A stretch of 51,194 nt of DNA from positions 1 through 51,194 of the IMG/VR virus record IMGVR_UViG_3300032282_004241; one strand, given 5' to 3'. A model generated the notes under the pieces. The model had not been told where the DNA came from. It was given only the letters and a program-made list of their open reading frames with translations, and did no database searches. Source of the stretch: a virus. Shown here piece after piece: positions 18,138-26,938 of the stretch. A program made the translations under genes and the position numbers. Each line of letters opens with the position of its first letter. The first letter of the stretch is position 1.

Positions 18138-20263
18138 TGTCGAGCAAGAAAGTCATTTTCGCCGAGTCCATGTTCCCGCAAGATTTGACGACCATGACCA
18201 TGGGTTCAAACTACGGTCTGGATGGGTACGAGGATATGTCTTACGGCATGGGCGTTCTGGAGGGTGTGGTCGATCCTGCGTTGCAATTGCCACCGGCCCT
18301 TCCGACTGGTTTGTCGAAGGGCGCATCGGAGCATCTGGACCTGGGTGATATTATCCAGGACACACCATTGAACGATTTGCGTTGGCTTTCGGATTTTGAG
18401 CCCGATCCAGCCCGACTTCCTGATAAGCCCAAGAGCCTGGATTCAGTGTCGCAACTTCAAGAGCTTTGGGGTGATAACCGTGCGCTGACTCAAAAATCAG
18501 CCCACGAGACAGACTTGGCAGTCTTGCGGGATCGAGGTGATTTCGGTGTACGTCGTGCCAAAACTGTCAATCTCGGTGAGATCGCGCGGAAGGCTTCCCG
18601 TCGTGTCATTGCGAAAGTTGCCCCCGCTGAAATCGCCCAGGAAGCCACGCTTTCGGCAGACGGTGATGAGACCCGTGTTCGGGGAATTGTTGGAGCCGTT
18701 GAGCGGGAGCGTGGGCTCGCAGGAAACGTTTTCATTAGAGCCGCCTCTTTCCCTGGATACGGACAGGGGAAATGGAAAAGCTTCGTAGCTCAACACGCAA
18801 AGCTCGCGCGCTACCTTGTCGTAGATACAGATACGATCAAGTCAGCAGCATGGATTCAAGATGGTCGATGCACATACACGGGCAAGGTTGTCGTTACTTC
18901 CGTGCCGTGGGCGGACGCCTATGCCCACTACGCTCCCCGGTTGAAGGCAGCGGGATATGTGGTGCCCTCCGCAGGCAAAGACCCTAGAAAAGTCCTGCAA
19001 GAGGCTTTCCTGACAGGCCCCCAGCAGCGGGTCGTCGCCAGTAATTTGCCGACTCACGATGGCGAGATCAAACAACTCGGCAAGTCTGAGTTTAATGCGC
19101 GAGCCGCTGCCGAAGCTTTTGAGGATCGCAGCCGCCGTTCCGTCATCGCTAAAGTTGAGGCAATCAAGGCCCGCGTCGAATCTGGCGAAAAGGGCACGAT
19201 CCTGATGCGCCGGATCGCCTCTACGTTTGCTCCTAGCGAGCAAGTCGAAGCCACTAAACTGCTCGCACCCATCGTCAAGGACGCCCTTCGCGACGAAGTC
19301 CGGAACATCCGTATTGCTACGGATGTTGTCGGTTCTGTGGGGGATATCAAGACTCTTGGTAAACGCGAGGTTGACCCTGAAGCGATTGACCGCGCCCACA
19401 AGAACAGTAGGCTGGAGAAAATCGAGGCCAAGGTTGCCAAGATTGTCGCAGCCGTTGATCGGGGTTTGTCGGGCGAAATTCTCCGTCGTAAAATCGCTTC
19501 GACATTTGCCCCGGATGAGCAGACTGAAGCGGTGAAATTGCTTGCGCCTCGCATCAAGAATGCGTTGGTTGAGCAAACTCGTGAAGTCAAAACTGCCCGG
19601 GACACTAATGAGCGGTTTCAACATATGGACCGCAAAAATGAAGAACTTGCGTTGGCGAAGAAGGCTTCGGCGGGGGCCGAAAAGATCGTCCGTGTTCGTG
19701 GGGCCATCGGCTGGGTTCGTCGCGCCATGAACGAGGGCCTTGCGGGTAAAAACTTGGACGATGCTGTCCGGCATCGTTTTACCGACGCCCTGTTTAAGGA
19801 AGCCAGCGAGAACATAGCTCGCGTCCGTGCCGCCCATGAGGGTTTGGCCGGATTCCGATATATTGACGCCTCCGTTTATGCGTCTAAGTCTGGCGTTGAT
19901 GGCTGTGAGTCGGGGGCCTTGAAGCATCGGGCGAATCAAGTCAAGATGCTCCTGGCAATGGACCGCTGTGGCTCTTGTGCCCTAGCAAACAACTTGCCTG
20001 ACGGCACACGCCGCTGCTCGACTTACAACAAGATGTTGGTTCACGCTTCTGATTTTGATGCTGCGGATCTGCGGAGAGCCAAGGTAGCAGCAATTAAGAT
20101 GGCGAACAGCCATGATGCCGAACACACCGCGTCGTTGTTTGCCCCCAAGTACGATCAAGCCGAATTTGGGTTGCACAACGCTGCCTTGGATAACATCCAA
20201 CCTGATGATTTGCCCGAAAACGAAAAGGTCAAAGACATCGTCTTCGGCGGTCTAATTTTTTGA
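18137..20263 (+). CDS. Large virion-type protein with internal repeats and Cys-rich C-terminus
   Basis: A 708-residue protein with internal repeats: RRIASTFAPSEQVEATKLLA (~residue 355) and RRKIASTFAPDEQTEAVKLL (~455), each in a ~100-residue helical unit. The C-terminal 130 residues contain GVDGCESGALKHRAN and MDRCGSCALANN then RRCSTYNK. These four or five cysteines probably bind a metal. The N-terminus holds MTMGSNYGLDGYEDMSYGMG. It is encoded between structural genes and probably virion-associated. I do not recognise a function. Confidence 0.5.
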   Translation: MSSKKVIFAESMFPQDLTTMTMGSNYGLDGYEDMSYGMGVLEGVVDPALQLPPALPTGLSKGASEHLDLGDIIQDTPLNDLRWLSDFEPDPARLPDKPKSLDSVSQLQELWGDNRALTQKSAHETDLAVLRDRGDFGVRRAKTVNLGEIARKASRRVIAKVAPAEIAQEATLSADGDETRVRGIVGAVERERGLAGNVFIRAASFPGYGQGKWKSFVAQHAKLARYLVVDTDTIKSAAWIQDGRCTYTGKVVVTSVPWADAYAHYAPRLKAAGYVVPSAGKDPRKVLQEAFLTGPQQRVVASNLPTHDGEIKQLGKSEFNARAAAEAFEDRSRRSVIAKVEAIKARVESGEKGTILMRRIASTFAPSEQVEATKLLAPIVKDALRDEVRNIRIATDVVGSVGDIKTLGKREVDPEAIDRAHKNSRLEKIEAKVAKIVAAVDRGLSGEILRRKIASTFAPDEQTEAVKLLAPRIKNALVEQTREVKTARDTNERFQHMDRKNEELALAKKASAGAEKIVRVRGAIGWVRRAMNEGLAGKNLDDAVRHRFTDALFKEASENIARVRAAHEGLAGFRYIDASVYASKSGVDGCESGALKHRANQVKMLLAMDRCGSCALANNLPDGTRRCSTYNKMLVHASDFDAADLRRAKVAAIKMANSHDAEHTASLFAPKYDQAEFGLHNAALDNIQPDDLPENEKVKDIVFGGLIF

Positions 20264-20391
20264 AGTGCGGCACCATGACCATTAGCAGGCAAGTTAAACT
20301 GTCGTTTGGCGTTGTTGCCTGACATCTGGCACGCTAGGTAGCCCAGACGGGGCTAATCGGCCCTGGAATTTAACACGGAGGTTTAGACGTT
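20264..20391. other. Non-coding gap with weak hairpins and a ribosome site
   Basis: This 128-nt gap has small inverted repeats (GGGCTAATCGGCCC-like) and a strong GGAGGT 12 nt before ATG 20392. It is the longest untranslated gap in the left module before 26207, so a promoter or processing site may lie here. I could not define one. Confidence 0.3.
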
Positions 20392-21498
20392 ATGGACGCA
20401 TTGCTGGTCAAGTGGGGGCGCTTGATTTACGCCGCTGGCAAAAAGCTGCGCGTGTACGACTTTGATGAAACCTTGGCGTTGGCTGGGGGCACAATCACCG
20501 TTCGAACAGTAGACGGCGACACGGTTGAGATGGATAGCAACACCTTCTCAAACTTCAGACCTCGTGAGGGCGACGTTCTGGACTTCACGGAGTTCAACCA
20601 TGTCAACAATCCACACAAGATCAAAAAGAATTGGGAGCAATTCGTCAAAGATGCGAAAGACCCGGACACGGATGTAGCTATTCTGACCGCTCGTGCAGCG
20701 GGCGCCGAATCGTCCTTGTCTGATTTTCTTGCAGATGAGGGGGTCGGAGATGTCACCCTCAAAGCCCTTGGCTCCAGTGACCCCTACGATAAAGCTCGTT
20801 GGATTGAGACCGCCATTAAAAAGGGCGGTTATGACGACATCGCGTTCTTCGACGACTCCGAAAAGAACTATGCTGCGGTGACGGAGTACGCACGAGACTT
20901 TGAGGCCGGCAAGAAGGGCAAAGCTGTCAGATTCACCACAGAGAACCCGCATCCCCCCAAAGAAGACGATAAGGCTGCCTTTGACGGCCCCCCTGTAAAA
21001 AAGGTCTACAAGTCCAAAAATCCCAAGGCTGCCGTGGTCACGTATAAGGCGAAACCAACAGACGCCCCACACGTCCACTCAAAGTGGTGGGACAATCAAA
21101 CGGACGACTTCAAGCGGAAATACTGCGAGAGTCACGAAAGCTCTCAGTTGTGCAAGAAGGGGTCTAAGAGGGCAGTCGTGGCAGCCAAAGACGCGAACGG
21201 GGAATACAAGAAGCAAGTCGCTGCTCGCGCCGAGAAATGCAAGAACAAGAAGGTTCTGGGCTACATGCCGAGCTTCAATGACAAACTTGACCAGCTTGGT
21301 GATATGGCCGGACACTGGCTTGACCAGTTAGAGTCGAGCAGTAAGAAGGGTGCGATCAAAGCCACAGGGTTGTTCGAGGGATTCACCTCGGCCGACTTTG
21401 ATGAAATGCACGAAGTCCTTTTTGGCCACAAGCAAAAGACCTCAAAGGAAGCTTCGAGCACAGACTTGGTAGCCAAATGGGGCCGGACCCTTATCTGA
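20392..21498 (+). CDS. HAD-like phosphatase domain protein
   Basis: 368 residues, with GGAGGT before ATG 20392. Residues ~17-165 form a HAD-type domain: RVYDFDETLAL carries the DxDxT nucleophile motif, VAILTARAA gives motif II, and IAFFDDSEKN gives the acidic motif IV. HAD enzymes hydrolyse phosphate esters, including nucleotide 5' or 3' phosphates. The C-terminal half is lysine-rich with HSKWWDNQTDDFKRKYCESH. The protein begins with LLVKWGR and ends with LVAKWGRTLI, so nearly the same peptide sits at both ends. The substrate is unknown. Confidence 0.6.
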   Translation: MDALLVKWGRLIYAAGKKLRVYDFDETLALAGGTITVRTVDGDTVEMDSNTFSNFRPREGDVLDFTEFNHVNNPHKIKKNWEQFVKDAKDPDTDVAILTARAAGAESSLSDFLADEGVGDVTLKALGSSDPYDKARWIETAIKKGGYDDIAFFDDSEKNYAAVTEYARDFEAGKKGKAVRFTTENPHPPKEDDKAAFDGPPVKKVYKSKNPKAAVVTYKAKPTDAPHVHSKWWDNQTDDFKRKYCESHESSQLCKKGSKRAVVAAKDANGEYKKQVAARAEKCKNKKVLGYMPSFNDKLDQLGDMAGHWLDQLESSSKKGAIKATGLFEGFTSADFDEMHEVLFGHKQKTSKEASSTDLVAKWGRTLI

Positions 21499-21499
21499 G

Positions 21500-21931
21500 A
21501 TGGCCGACAGATACTCCGATATTGACTTCAAGCCCCCACAGTCCGTTGCGGACGCCGCATCGAAGGGGCTCAAGTATCGGCAGAAGGCCAGCCCCTCGAA
21601 TAAGGGTGGTCTGACCCCTGCCGAAGCGAGTAAACAGGGTATTGGTTCCGGCGTTCAACGTGCCGTGAACCTGAAGAACCGCGACAATATCTCCCCCGAC
21701 GTGATTCGTCAGATGGTTGCATTTTTCTCCCGCCACGAGAAAAATAAGAGCATTGCGCCCGAACATCGGGATACCCCTTGGAATGACAAAGGCTATGTCG
21801 CCTGGTTGATCTGGGGTGGTGATCCGGGCAAAGCCTGGGCAACAAAAATACGGGATCAGATGGATGCTGCGGATAAGAAGGCTGCGGTCAAAACCGCAAG
21901 CTTTCTCTTGAGAGCTTTTGATTGCCTTTAG
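21500..21931 (+). CDS. Conserved phage hypothetical protein
   Basis: 143 residues from ATG 21500, starting one nucleotide after the previous stop. It has YSDIDFKPPQSVADAASKGL, then GGLTPAEASKQGIGSGVQRA and GYVAWLIWGGDPGKAW. I recognise this as a repeated phage-protein style (often at virion-protein ends or standalone) without a known activity. The C-terminus ends KTASFLLRAFDCL. It is probably part of the same operon as its neighbours. Confidence 0.5.
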   Translation: MADRYSDIDFKPPQSVADAASKGLKYRQKASPSNKGGLTPAEASKQGIGSGVQRAVNLKNRDNISPDVIRQMVAFFSRHEKNKSIAPEHRDTPWNDKGYVAWLIWGGDPGKAWATKIRDQMDAADKKAAVKTASFLLRAFDCL

Positions 21932-21993
21932 GGGAAGCCCACCAAGTAGATTGGCTATCAGAAATCAAGAGCACCTCAACAGGAGCAGCGACA

Positions 21994-22890
21994 GTGCCCC
22001 AAAGCCCATCATTTAAACGGGTGGTCACCGCCCACTTGCTCAAACAAGCCTGCATCATTGCAGTTGGTGTGTGGGGTGGGAAGAAGTGCCTGCTCAAAAA
22101 TCGCGACCGTAATTACGTGCCGAAAGTGAAGATCATCCATGAGCTTCGCGAAGGTGTCGAAGTCCTCTACATGACGGACGTAAGTACGGGTTGGTGCGAA
22201 GGCTTGAATGAGCACGGTATCGGCATTGTAAACTCTGCCTTGCAGGTAGCCCGGGACGAAGCTGAGAAGTCGGTCGTCAAGTCCAAAGGCAAGAAGTCGA
22301 AGGACGGCCCTCGCGTTTTGAAAACCCTCGAATGCACAAACGTTAAGCGTGCCGTTGAAGTTGGTCAGACGTATGAAGGTGGGCTTAAGGGGCACACGAT
22401 CATTGCGACTGAAACCGAGACGTACACGCTAGAGGGCACCAGCAAGCATGAGTTCCACTCGCGTAAATTGCCCGAGGGCAAAATTACCGTGCGGACGAAT
22501 CATGGTATTCACTATGACGACTCTGGCTACACAGAAGGTTCGAACTACGAGTCCTCTGTTGTGCGGCGCGACAAGGCCAAGCGAACTCTGCGGGGGCTGG
22601 ACTCTCCCGATGAAGTTGCCACAGCCCTGATGTCTGCACGTATGGATGACCGTGCCCACCCGAACAACATGGTTCGGTACACGGATAACATGAGCACCAC
22701 AAGTCAGATGATTATCAATCTGACGGACAAGGAACTCGTGTTTTATGTCATTCCGGACAGGGTGGAGTTTGAGGGCTATGAGAACAAATTGCCAAAGGGC
22801 CGCAAGCCTAAGTTGAAAGTTCGCGTTATTGAGTATGTTGACGTGGATACTGACGGGGATTTTGACACTAAGGTCATCAAGAATAAGTGA
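21994..22890 (+). CDS. Ntn-hydrolase of the acyl-CoA:6-APA acyltransferase/choloylglycine hydrolase type
   Basis: GTG 21994 is preferred because AGGAG ends 8 nt upstream; the frame is open to TTG 21922. The 298-residue protein has Cys20 (QACIIAVGVWGG) followed by KCLLKNRDRNYVPKVK and WCEGLNEHGIGIVNSAL. This is the pattern of linear-amide C-N hydrolases, in which the Cys becomes the N-terminal nucleophile after self-cleavage. A 19-residue propeptide would be removed. Family members cleave penicillin-, bile-acid- or acyl-amide bonds. Downstream NHGIHYDDSGY fits the conserved Asn region. The substrate is unknown; an acyl-homoserine lactone or lipid amide is only a guess. Confidence 0.65.
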   Translation: MPQSPSFKRVVTAHLLKQACIIAVGVWGGKKCLLKNRDRNYVPKVKIIHELREGVEVLYMTDVSTGWCEGLNEHGIGIVNSALQVARDEAEKSVVKSKGKKSKDGPRVLKTLECTNVKRAVEVGQTYEGGLKGHTIIATETETYTLEGTSKHEFHSRKLPEGKITVRTNHGIHYDDSGYTEGSNYESSVVRRDKAKRTLRGLDSPDEVATALMSARMDDRAHPNNMVRYTDNMSTTSQMIINLTDKELVFYVIPDRVEFEGYENKLPKGRKPKLKVRVIEYVDVDTDGDFDTKVIKNK

Positions 22891-22928
22891 CTTGCGACCG
22901 CTAACCCGGCTATCAAAAGCCCGAGGAC

Positions 22929-24110
22929 ATGCGATCTCAACACGCCTGTTCTCCACAAGAAGCCTTGGCGAATCCTGTCCGCATTGCGGCTAAGTACCAG
23001 GACAAGAAAAAGGTCAAATCCCAGGACGGCAGTGATACCGTCGTCTATGAGTACGGCCCTCGTCAGATCGCAAATAGGCACAAAGAAAAGGCGGAACGCA
23101 TCCAAAAGTTCCTGCCAAAATTGCCTGGCCTGCGCTCCAAAGTCCGAAAAGACTTGGGCTCCAAAGATGCGAAGACACGTCTCACGGCTCTAGCCGTGGG
23201 TTTGATTGACCACACGTATGAACGTGTGGGTAACGTGGATTCGGCAGAAGACAACGGCCATTATGGTGTGACCGTGTGGGAAGTTCGGCACGTTCGCTTC
23301 AAGGGCGATAAGGCTGAGATCCATTATACGGGCAAGTCCGGCGTCGAACACGTCAAGACGGTCGATGATGCAAAGCTGGTTGCGGCTTTGAAGACCGCAG
23401 TCGAAGGTAAGAAGCCTGATGCTCGTGTTCTCTGCGAAGGGGACGAATGTGTTGTCAGTGCCAGTGATGTGAATGAATATCTGAAGCCATACGACATCAC
23501 CGCGAAGGATTTACGCGGGATGCACGCTAACGATGAGGTGCAGCAAGCCCTCAGAAAAATTCGATCTGATGGCCCAGCTTTGCCCCATGCTCGCAAAGAG
23601 AAGGACGAGATTCTCAAAGCCGAGTTTAAAAAAGCGATTGAGCAAGCCGCCAAAGCTGTAGGTCACGAGGCAACCACCTTACGGTCGCAGTATCTCGCGC
23701 CAGCGATTGAAGAGGCATACCTCCACGACGGCACAGTGGCAGACCGCCTGGATAAAAAGGCTGCTCGTCGAAAATCCAGGGGTGGTGATTGCTACGAGGC
23801 CGCAGGCAGTTTTTTCGTGGATAATGCCCTGTTCGAAGATACTGACATGGTTCTGGTTCATGGGGAAGTTGCAGGTCAGGGCAAACTTGAAGGCACGAAT
23901 TTCGGTCACGCCTGGATTGAACAGCACGGCATGGTGCTCGATAAATCCAATGGCAGGGATATCAGACTCCCCATCCAGGTCTACTATGCTATAGGCCGAA
24001 TCGACAAGATCAACAATTTGCACCGATATTCTTGGGAGCAGGCTTTTAGAAAAATCACTGCAACGGGACATTGGGGTCCGTGGGATCTCAAGACATCAAC
24101 GGGGTTGTGA
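22929..24110 (+). CDS. Type IB topoisomerase fused to a Cys-His-Asp domain
   Basis: 393 residues. Residues ~60-260 match topoisomerase IB with every catalytic residue in place: Arg99 (TYERVGN), Lys136 (YTGKSGVE), Arg196 (ITAKDLRGMHAN), His246 and Tyr255 (SQYLAPAIEEAYLHDG). The His-Tyr spacing of 9 equals that of vaccinia enzyme. The C-terminal ~110 residues are a separate domain with Cys288 (GGDCYEAAG), His327 (NFGHAWIE) and Asp338 (MVLDKSNG), a papain/transglutaminase-like order. Similar domains occur alone in other phages. Its neighbours are virion genes, so it may travel in the capsid and act on incoming DNA. Confidence 0.78.
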   Translation: MRSQHACSPQEALANPVRIAAKYQDKKKVKSQDGSDTVVYEYGPRQIANRHKEKAERIQKFLPKLPGLRSKVRKDLGSKDAKTRLTALAVGLIDHTYERVGNVDSAEDNGHYGVTVWEVRHVRFKGDKAEIHYTGKSGVEHVKTVDDAKLVAALKTAVEGKKPDARVLCEGDECVVSASDVNEYLKPYDITAKDLRGMHANDEVQQALRKIRSDGPALPHARKEKDEILKAEFKKAIEQAAKAVGHEATTLRSQYLAPAIEEAYLHDGTVADRLDKKAARRKSRGGDCYEAAGSFFVDNALFEDTDMVLVHGEVAGQGKLEGTNFGHAWIEQHGMVLDKSNGRDIRLPIQVYYAIGRIDKINNLHRYSWEQAFRKITATGHWGPWDLKTSTGL

Positions 24111-24113
24111 GCC

Positions 24114-26207
24114 ATGCCGCTTATTTTCGATACCCTCCCAATCAAGCGCATCGAAGCCGAACTGCCCGATGACGTGATGGGTCGCACGGCTACACTATCT
24201 CAATCGGAGAAAGACGACCGTGAGGCCAGGCGATTGGTGAAGCCAGCGCCCCAGAAAAAACCGCCACGCACGGATTTGAGGCGCACGCACGTCGAAGATC
24301 GGGATACCCATGACGACGATCCCGATACGAAACAGGACAAAAAAGATCAGTCCCGAAACTACAAGGACGCTGCGCTGCGTGTTGCGATGCGGTATCTGTT
24401 CGCTGAAGACGCCAAAGACGCGGCGGATGACACGCCCGAGGGCCGTGATAAGTCCGAGGATGTCCCCGTACTCAACGCTAAGGGACGCAAGGTCTGGGTA
24501 AAGAAAAAGACACTGAGAAACCCTGACGTTGCAAGCAAGTACCGTCCCTACAAGAAAGAAGACGAGGGAAAGGCCGCCCCATCGAAAGATGCTGAACCCA
24601 AGTCCAAGACGGACATGCCCACCGTCCCGAATGTGGACGAGCATGGTGACACGGTAGATCCCATTGCTCCGATCAGGGCAGCGTTCCCGAGCATCAAATA
24701 CTCAAAAATTTTTGACGCCCTTTCTGAAGAGGACCGTGCGTCGTTCAAGAATTTGTTTGAGGCAGAGGCCGCCACAATCGGGGAGCTTTCCAAAGAAGAC
24801 CTGGGGAAAGCGGTCACAGAGGCAGAGGCGTATATTCGCAAGGCGGACGCACCAACGGATGCCAAAACCTTTGCAAAGGCTTTGGCGGCGATCCAGCACG
24901 CACAAGAGATTACTGGCGGCAAGGAAGCCGTAGAAGCACAGACCAAGAAGCTCCTATCCAGCCAGGATTTCAACACCGATCCCGATGGACGTGCCATTGC
25001 AAAAGCACTGGGATCGTTCAATCTGCTCCAGCAAAATGACTTCAACACGGAACTTGCAAGTCAGGCTAATGGCGTGGCAACGGAGGCCCGTAAGGGTCTT
25101 CAAAATGAGGGCGCATCAGATAAATTCAAGGACCAGGTCGAACGTGCCCGCTTCTTTTTTTCTAGCGAAGGCTCCGAGGCTCGTAAAGGCGCAAGCCCCA
25201 AAGATGTCGCAAGACATGCAGCGGTGTTGCTGGCGGACCATTCAATCAATGACCCGATGGTGCAGTTCGGCATCGAAGACGAATCAACCGACCCTATCCC
25301 TGAAGGCATGGAGGAAGAGGCTGCTATCCATGACCAGTTTGATGCCTTAGCTGCGTATGGACAGGTCAAAAAAAATGCCTTGGATGACGACGCCTTAAAA
25401 AAGTTTGTTGCCCGTTTGAAACAACGAGCCTCGATATTGCCTGCCAACAGCCCCGCACAGCGAAAAGCTGCGGCGGTCGCATCCGCACTGGAGCTTCGTC
25501 GAGTCGCAATCTCCCCCGTGAATCAGAAAATTAAGGGCGTGCATCCAGCGATTGCGAATGGCATCCGTGCCGCTGCGCTGAATGGTGACGAGACCTGGTT
25601 CTTGGAGACATCACGGGATACAGGCAAGAGCCCCACGAAAATCCTTGGGGAGATATCGGCCAAGATCGGCCAGATTTACGGCGGTCTGACCAACAGTGAG
25701 CTTTTGGGATTCCTACCTGAAAAGATGCCACTTCGGGGACTTGCCCAAGATGTATTTGAGAACGTGAGTTCCCCAGCATCGCACAAGTTTGTTCGTGAAT
25801 CTGTAATCCTGGCCCTTCAAGGCCAGATCCAATTTACGAATGTCGTGGACCCCGAGTTTGAAGCAGAGCAACAGCAAGCTGCGGATGTGTTGGAAGAGGA
25901 TATTGAAGGCATCAAGGCCAAACGGAAATGGTCGGACATCTTCAAAGATGTCGGCAAGAAATCCTCAGACGCCTTCAAGAATGCCGGCAAGCGAATTGTG
26001 GATGCTGTAACCGCATTTTTGAAGCGGATGGCTGCACTTTTCGCCAAGGTGAAGAAATCGCTAAAAAGCACGCACCAGAAGTTCAAGCGATTCAAAGTGC
26101 CAGAGCCCGGTGGCACTTTGCCCACGTTTGGTGACAGCCTGCCGTCATCGGTTAAATCCAGGATGGCGTCTAGGCTTGCATACCGATATGTGCAAAACAA
26201 TTTGTGA
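24114..26207 (+). CDS. Large helical virion-type protein of unknown function
   Basis: 697 residues from ATG 24114, three nt after the previous stop. The N-terminal 110 residues are basic/acidic and low-complexity, and the body is almost all helix. It carries RNYKDAALRVAMRYLF near residue 85 and ends SRMASRLAYRYVQNNL. The two peptides share an A-x-R-x-A-x-RY pattern. A lysine-rich amphipathic stretch (residues ~605-670, FKDVGKKSSDAFKNAGKRI) could bind DNA or membrane. No enzyme motif is seen. It is probably a head-internal or structural protein. Confidence 0.5.
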   Translation: MPLIFDTLPIKRIEAELPDDVMGRTATLSQSEKDDREARRLVKPAPQKKPPRTDLRRTHVEDRDTHDDDPDTKQDKKDQSRNYKDAALRVAMRYLFAEDAKDAADDTPEGRDKSEDVPVLNAKGRKVWVKKKTLRNPDVASKYRPYKKEDEGKAAPSKDAEPKSKTDMPTVPNVDEHGDTVDPIAPIRAAFPSIKYSKIFDALSEEDRASFKNLFEAEAATIGELSKEDLGKAVTEAEAYIRKADAPTDAKTFAKALAAIQHAQEITGGKEAVEAQTKKLLSSQDFNTDPDGRAIAKALGSFNLLQQNDFNTELASQANGVATEARKGLQNEGASDKFKDQVERARFFFSSEGSEARKGASPKDVARHAAVLLADHSINDPMVQFGIEDESTDPIPEGMEEEAAIHDQFDALAAYGQVKKNALDDDALKKFVARLKQRASILPANSPAQRKAAAVASALELRRVAISPVNQKIKGVHPAIANGIRAAALNGDETWFLETSRDTGKSPTKILGEISAKIGQIYGGLTNSELLGFLPEKMPLRGLAQDVFENVSSPASHKFVRESVILALQGQIQFTNVVDPEFEAEQQQAADVLEEDIEGIKAKRKWSDIFKDVGKKSSDAFKNAGKRIVDAVTAFLKRMAALFAKVKKSLKSTHQKFKRFKVPEPGGTLPTFGDSLPSSVKSRMASRLAYRYVQNNL

Positions 26208-26276
26208 ACGTTAGGTATTCTATACCCGTTCTTTACTAGCGGCGGTACACGCCTATTACCCAACGGAGATTAGAAG

Positions 26277-26927
26277 ATGCTCACCCGTCAAGGCGCACGA
26301 CGCCTCACTTCAATGCTGGACCGCCTTGCATCCGTGATCCAGGAAAATCCTGATATTCTCGGTGTCAACTCCAAGATCGCACAGGATTTCGCCTATCGTT
26401 GTGATCTTTTGAGCGACGCTATTGAAACCCGCGCCGTTCAGAATTTCCCACGCCAAGCGTCCGAGAACTGTGAGTCTTGTGGCGAATACGCGGACGAGGA
26501 TTTCGAGAGCTTCGAGGAAGCCGCTCGTAAGAACACGCCTCCGTCGTATGCCAAGCCCAATTGTGGTCCTGATGCGTCGTCTCAGGAATGGGGTATGAAG
26601 GACTCGACGAGCCCGACGTACCACAAAAACTACGATCCGTGCTACCGCAAGGTCACCCGCCCAGGGCCAAAGAAGACCGCCTCGCGGGAGCACATCGTCG
26701 GCACGGATCGCAAGGCTTGGTTTGATCCTGCCACCATTGCGGACGAGGTTCCCGGGCCACTGGAGCACCTGGATGACGACGAGCAGTGGATCGACGATCA
26801 CTTCACGCAAGAGAAGTACGACGAGTTGCAGACTGTTCAGGAAGACGGCGACCTCGGCCCCCAGCCTTACGTCACGCCGTCTGGTAAGACTGCTTCCCAC
26901 CATGGGTTCTATCTGACCTCCAAGTGA
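26277..26927 (+). CDS. Conserved virion-type hypothetical protein
   Basis: 216 residues, with CGGAGAT before ATG 26277. The N-terminal helical domain is LDRLASVIQENPDILGVNSK then IAQDFAYRCDLLSDAIETRA. A Cys pair follows in CESCGEYADEDFESFEEAA. The second half holds short linear segments (WGMKDSTSPTYHKNY; GPLEHLDDDEQWIDDHFTQE). The 69-nt gap upstream has an ACGTTA/TATACCCGT sequence that also occurs before 32020. Similar proteins are seen in large phages without assigned roles. Confidence 0.5.
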   Translation: MLTRQGARRLTSMLDRLASVIQENPDILGVNSKIAQDFAYRCDLLSDAIETRAVQNFPRQASENCESCGEYADEDFESFEEAARKNTPPSYAKPNCGPDASSQEWGMKDSTSPTYHKNYDPCYRKVTRPGPKKTASREHIVGTDRKAWFDPATIADEVPGPLEHLDDDEQWIDDHFTQEKYDELQTVQEDGDLGPQPYVTPSGKTASHHGFYLTSK

Positions 26928-26938
26928 GGGCTCCATCC

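Noticed and set aside
18842-19939. 365-codon minus-strand frame
   Set aside because: It is antisense to the repeat-bearing 708-aa gene, whose motifs and coupling are clear; the antisense product has no features.
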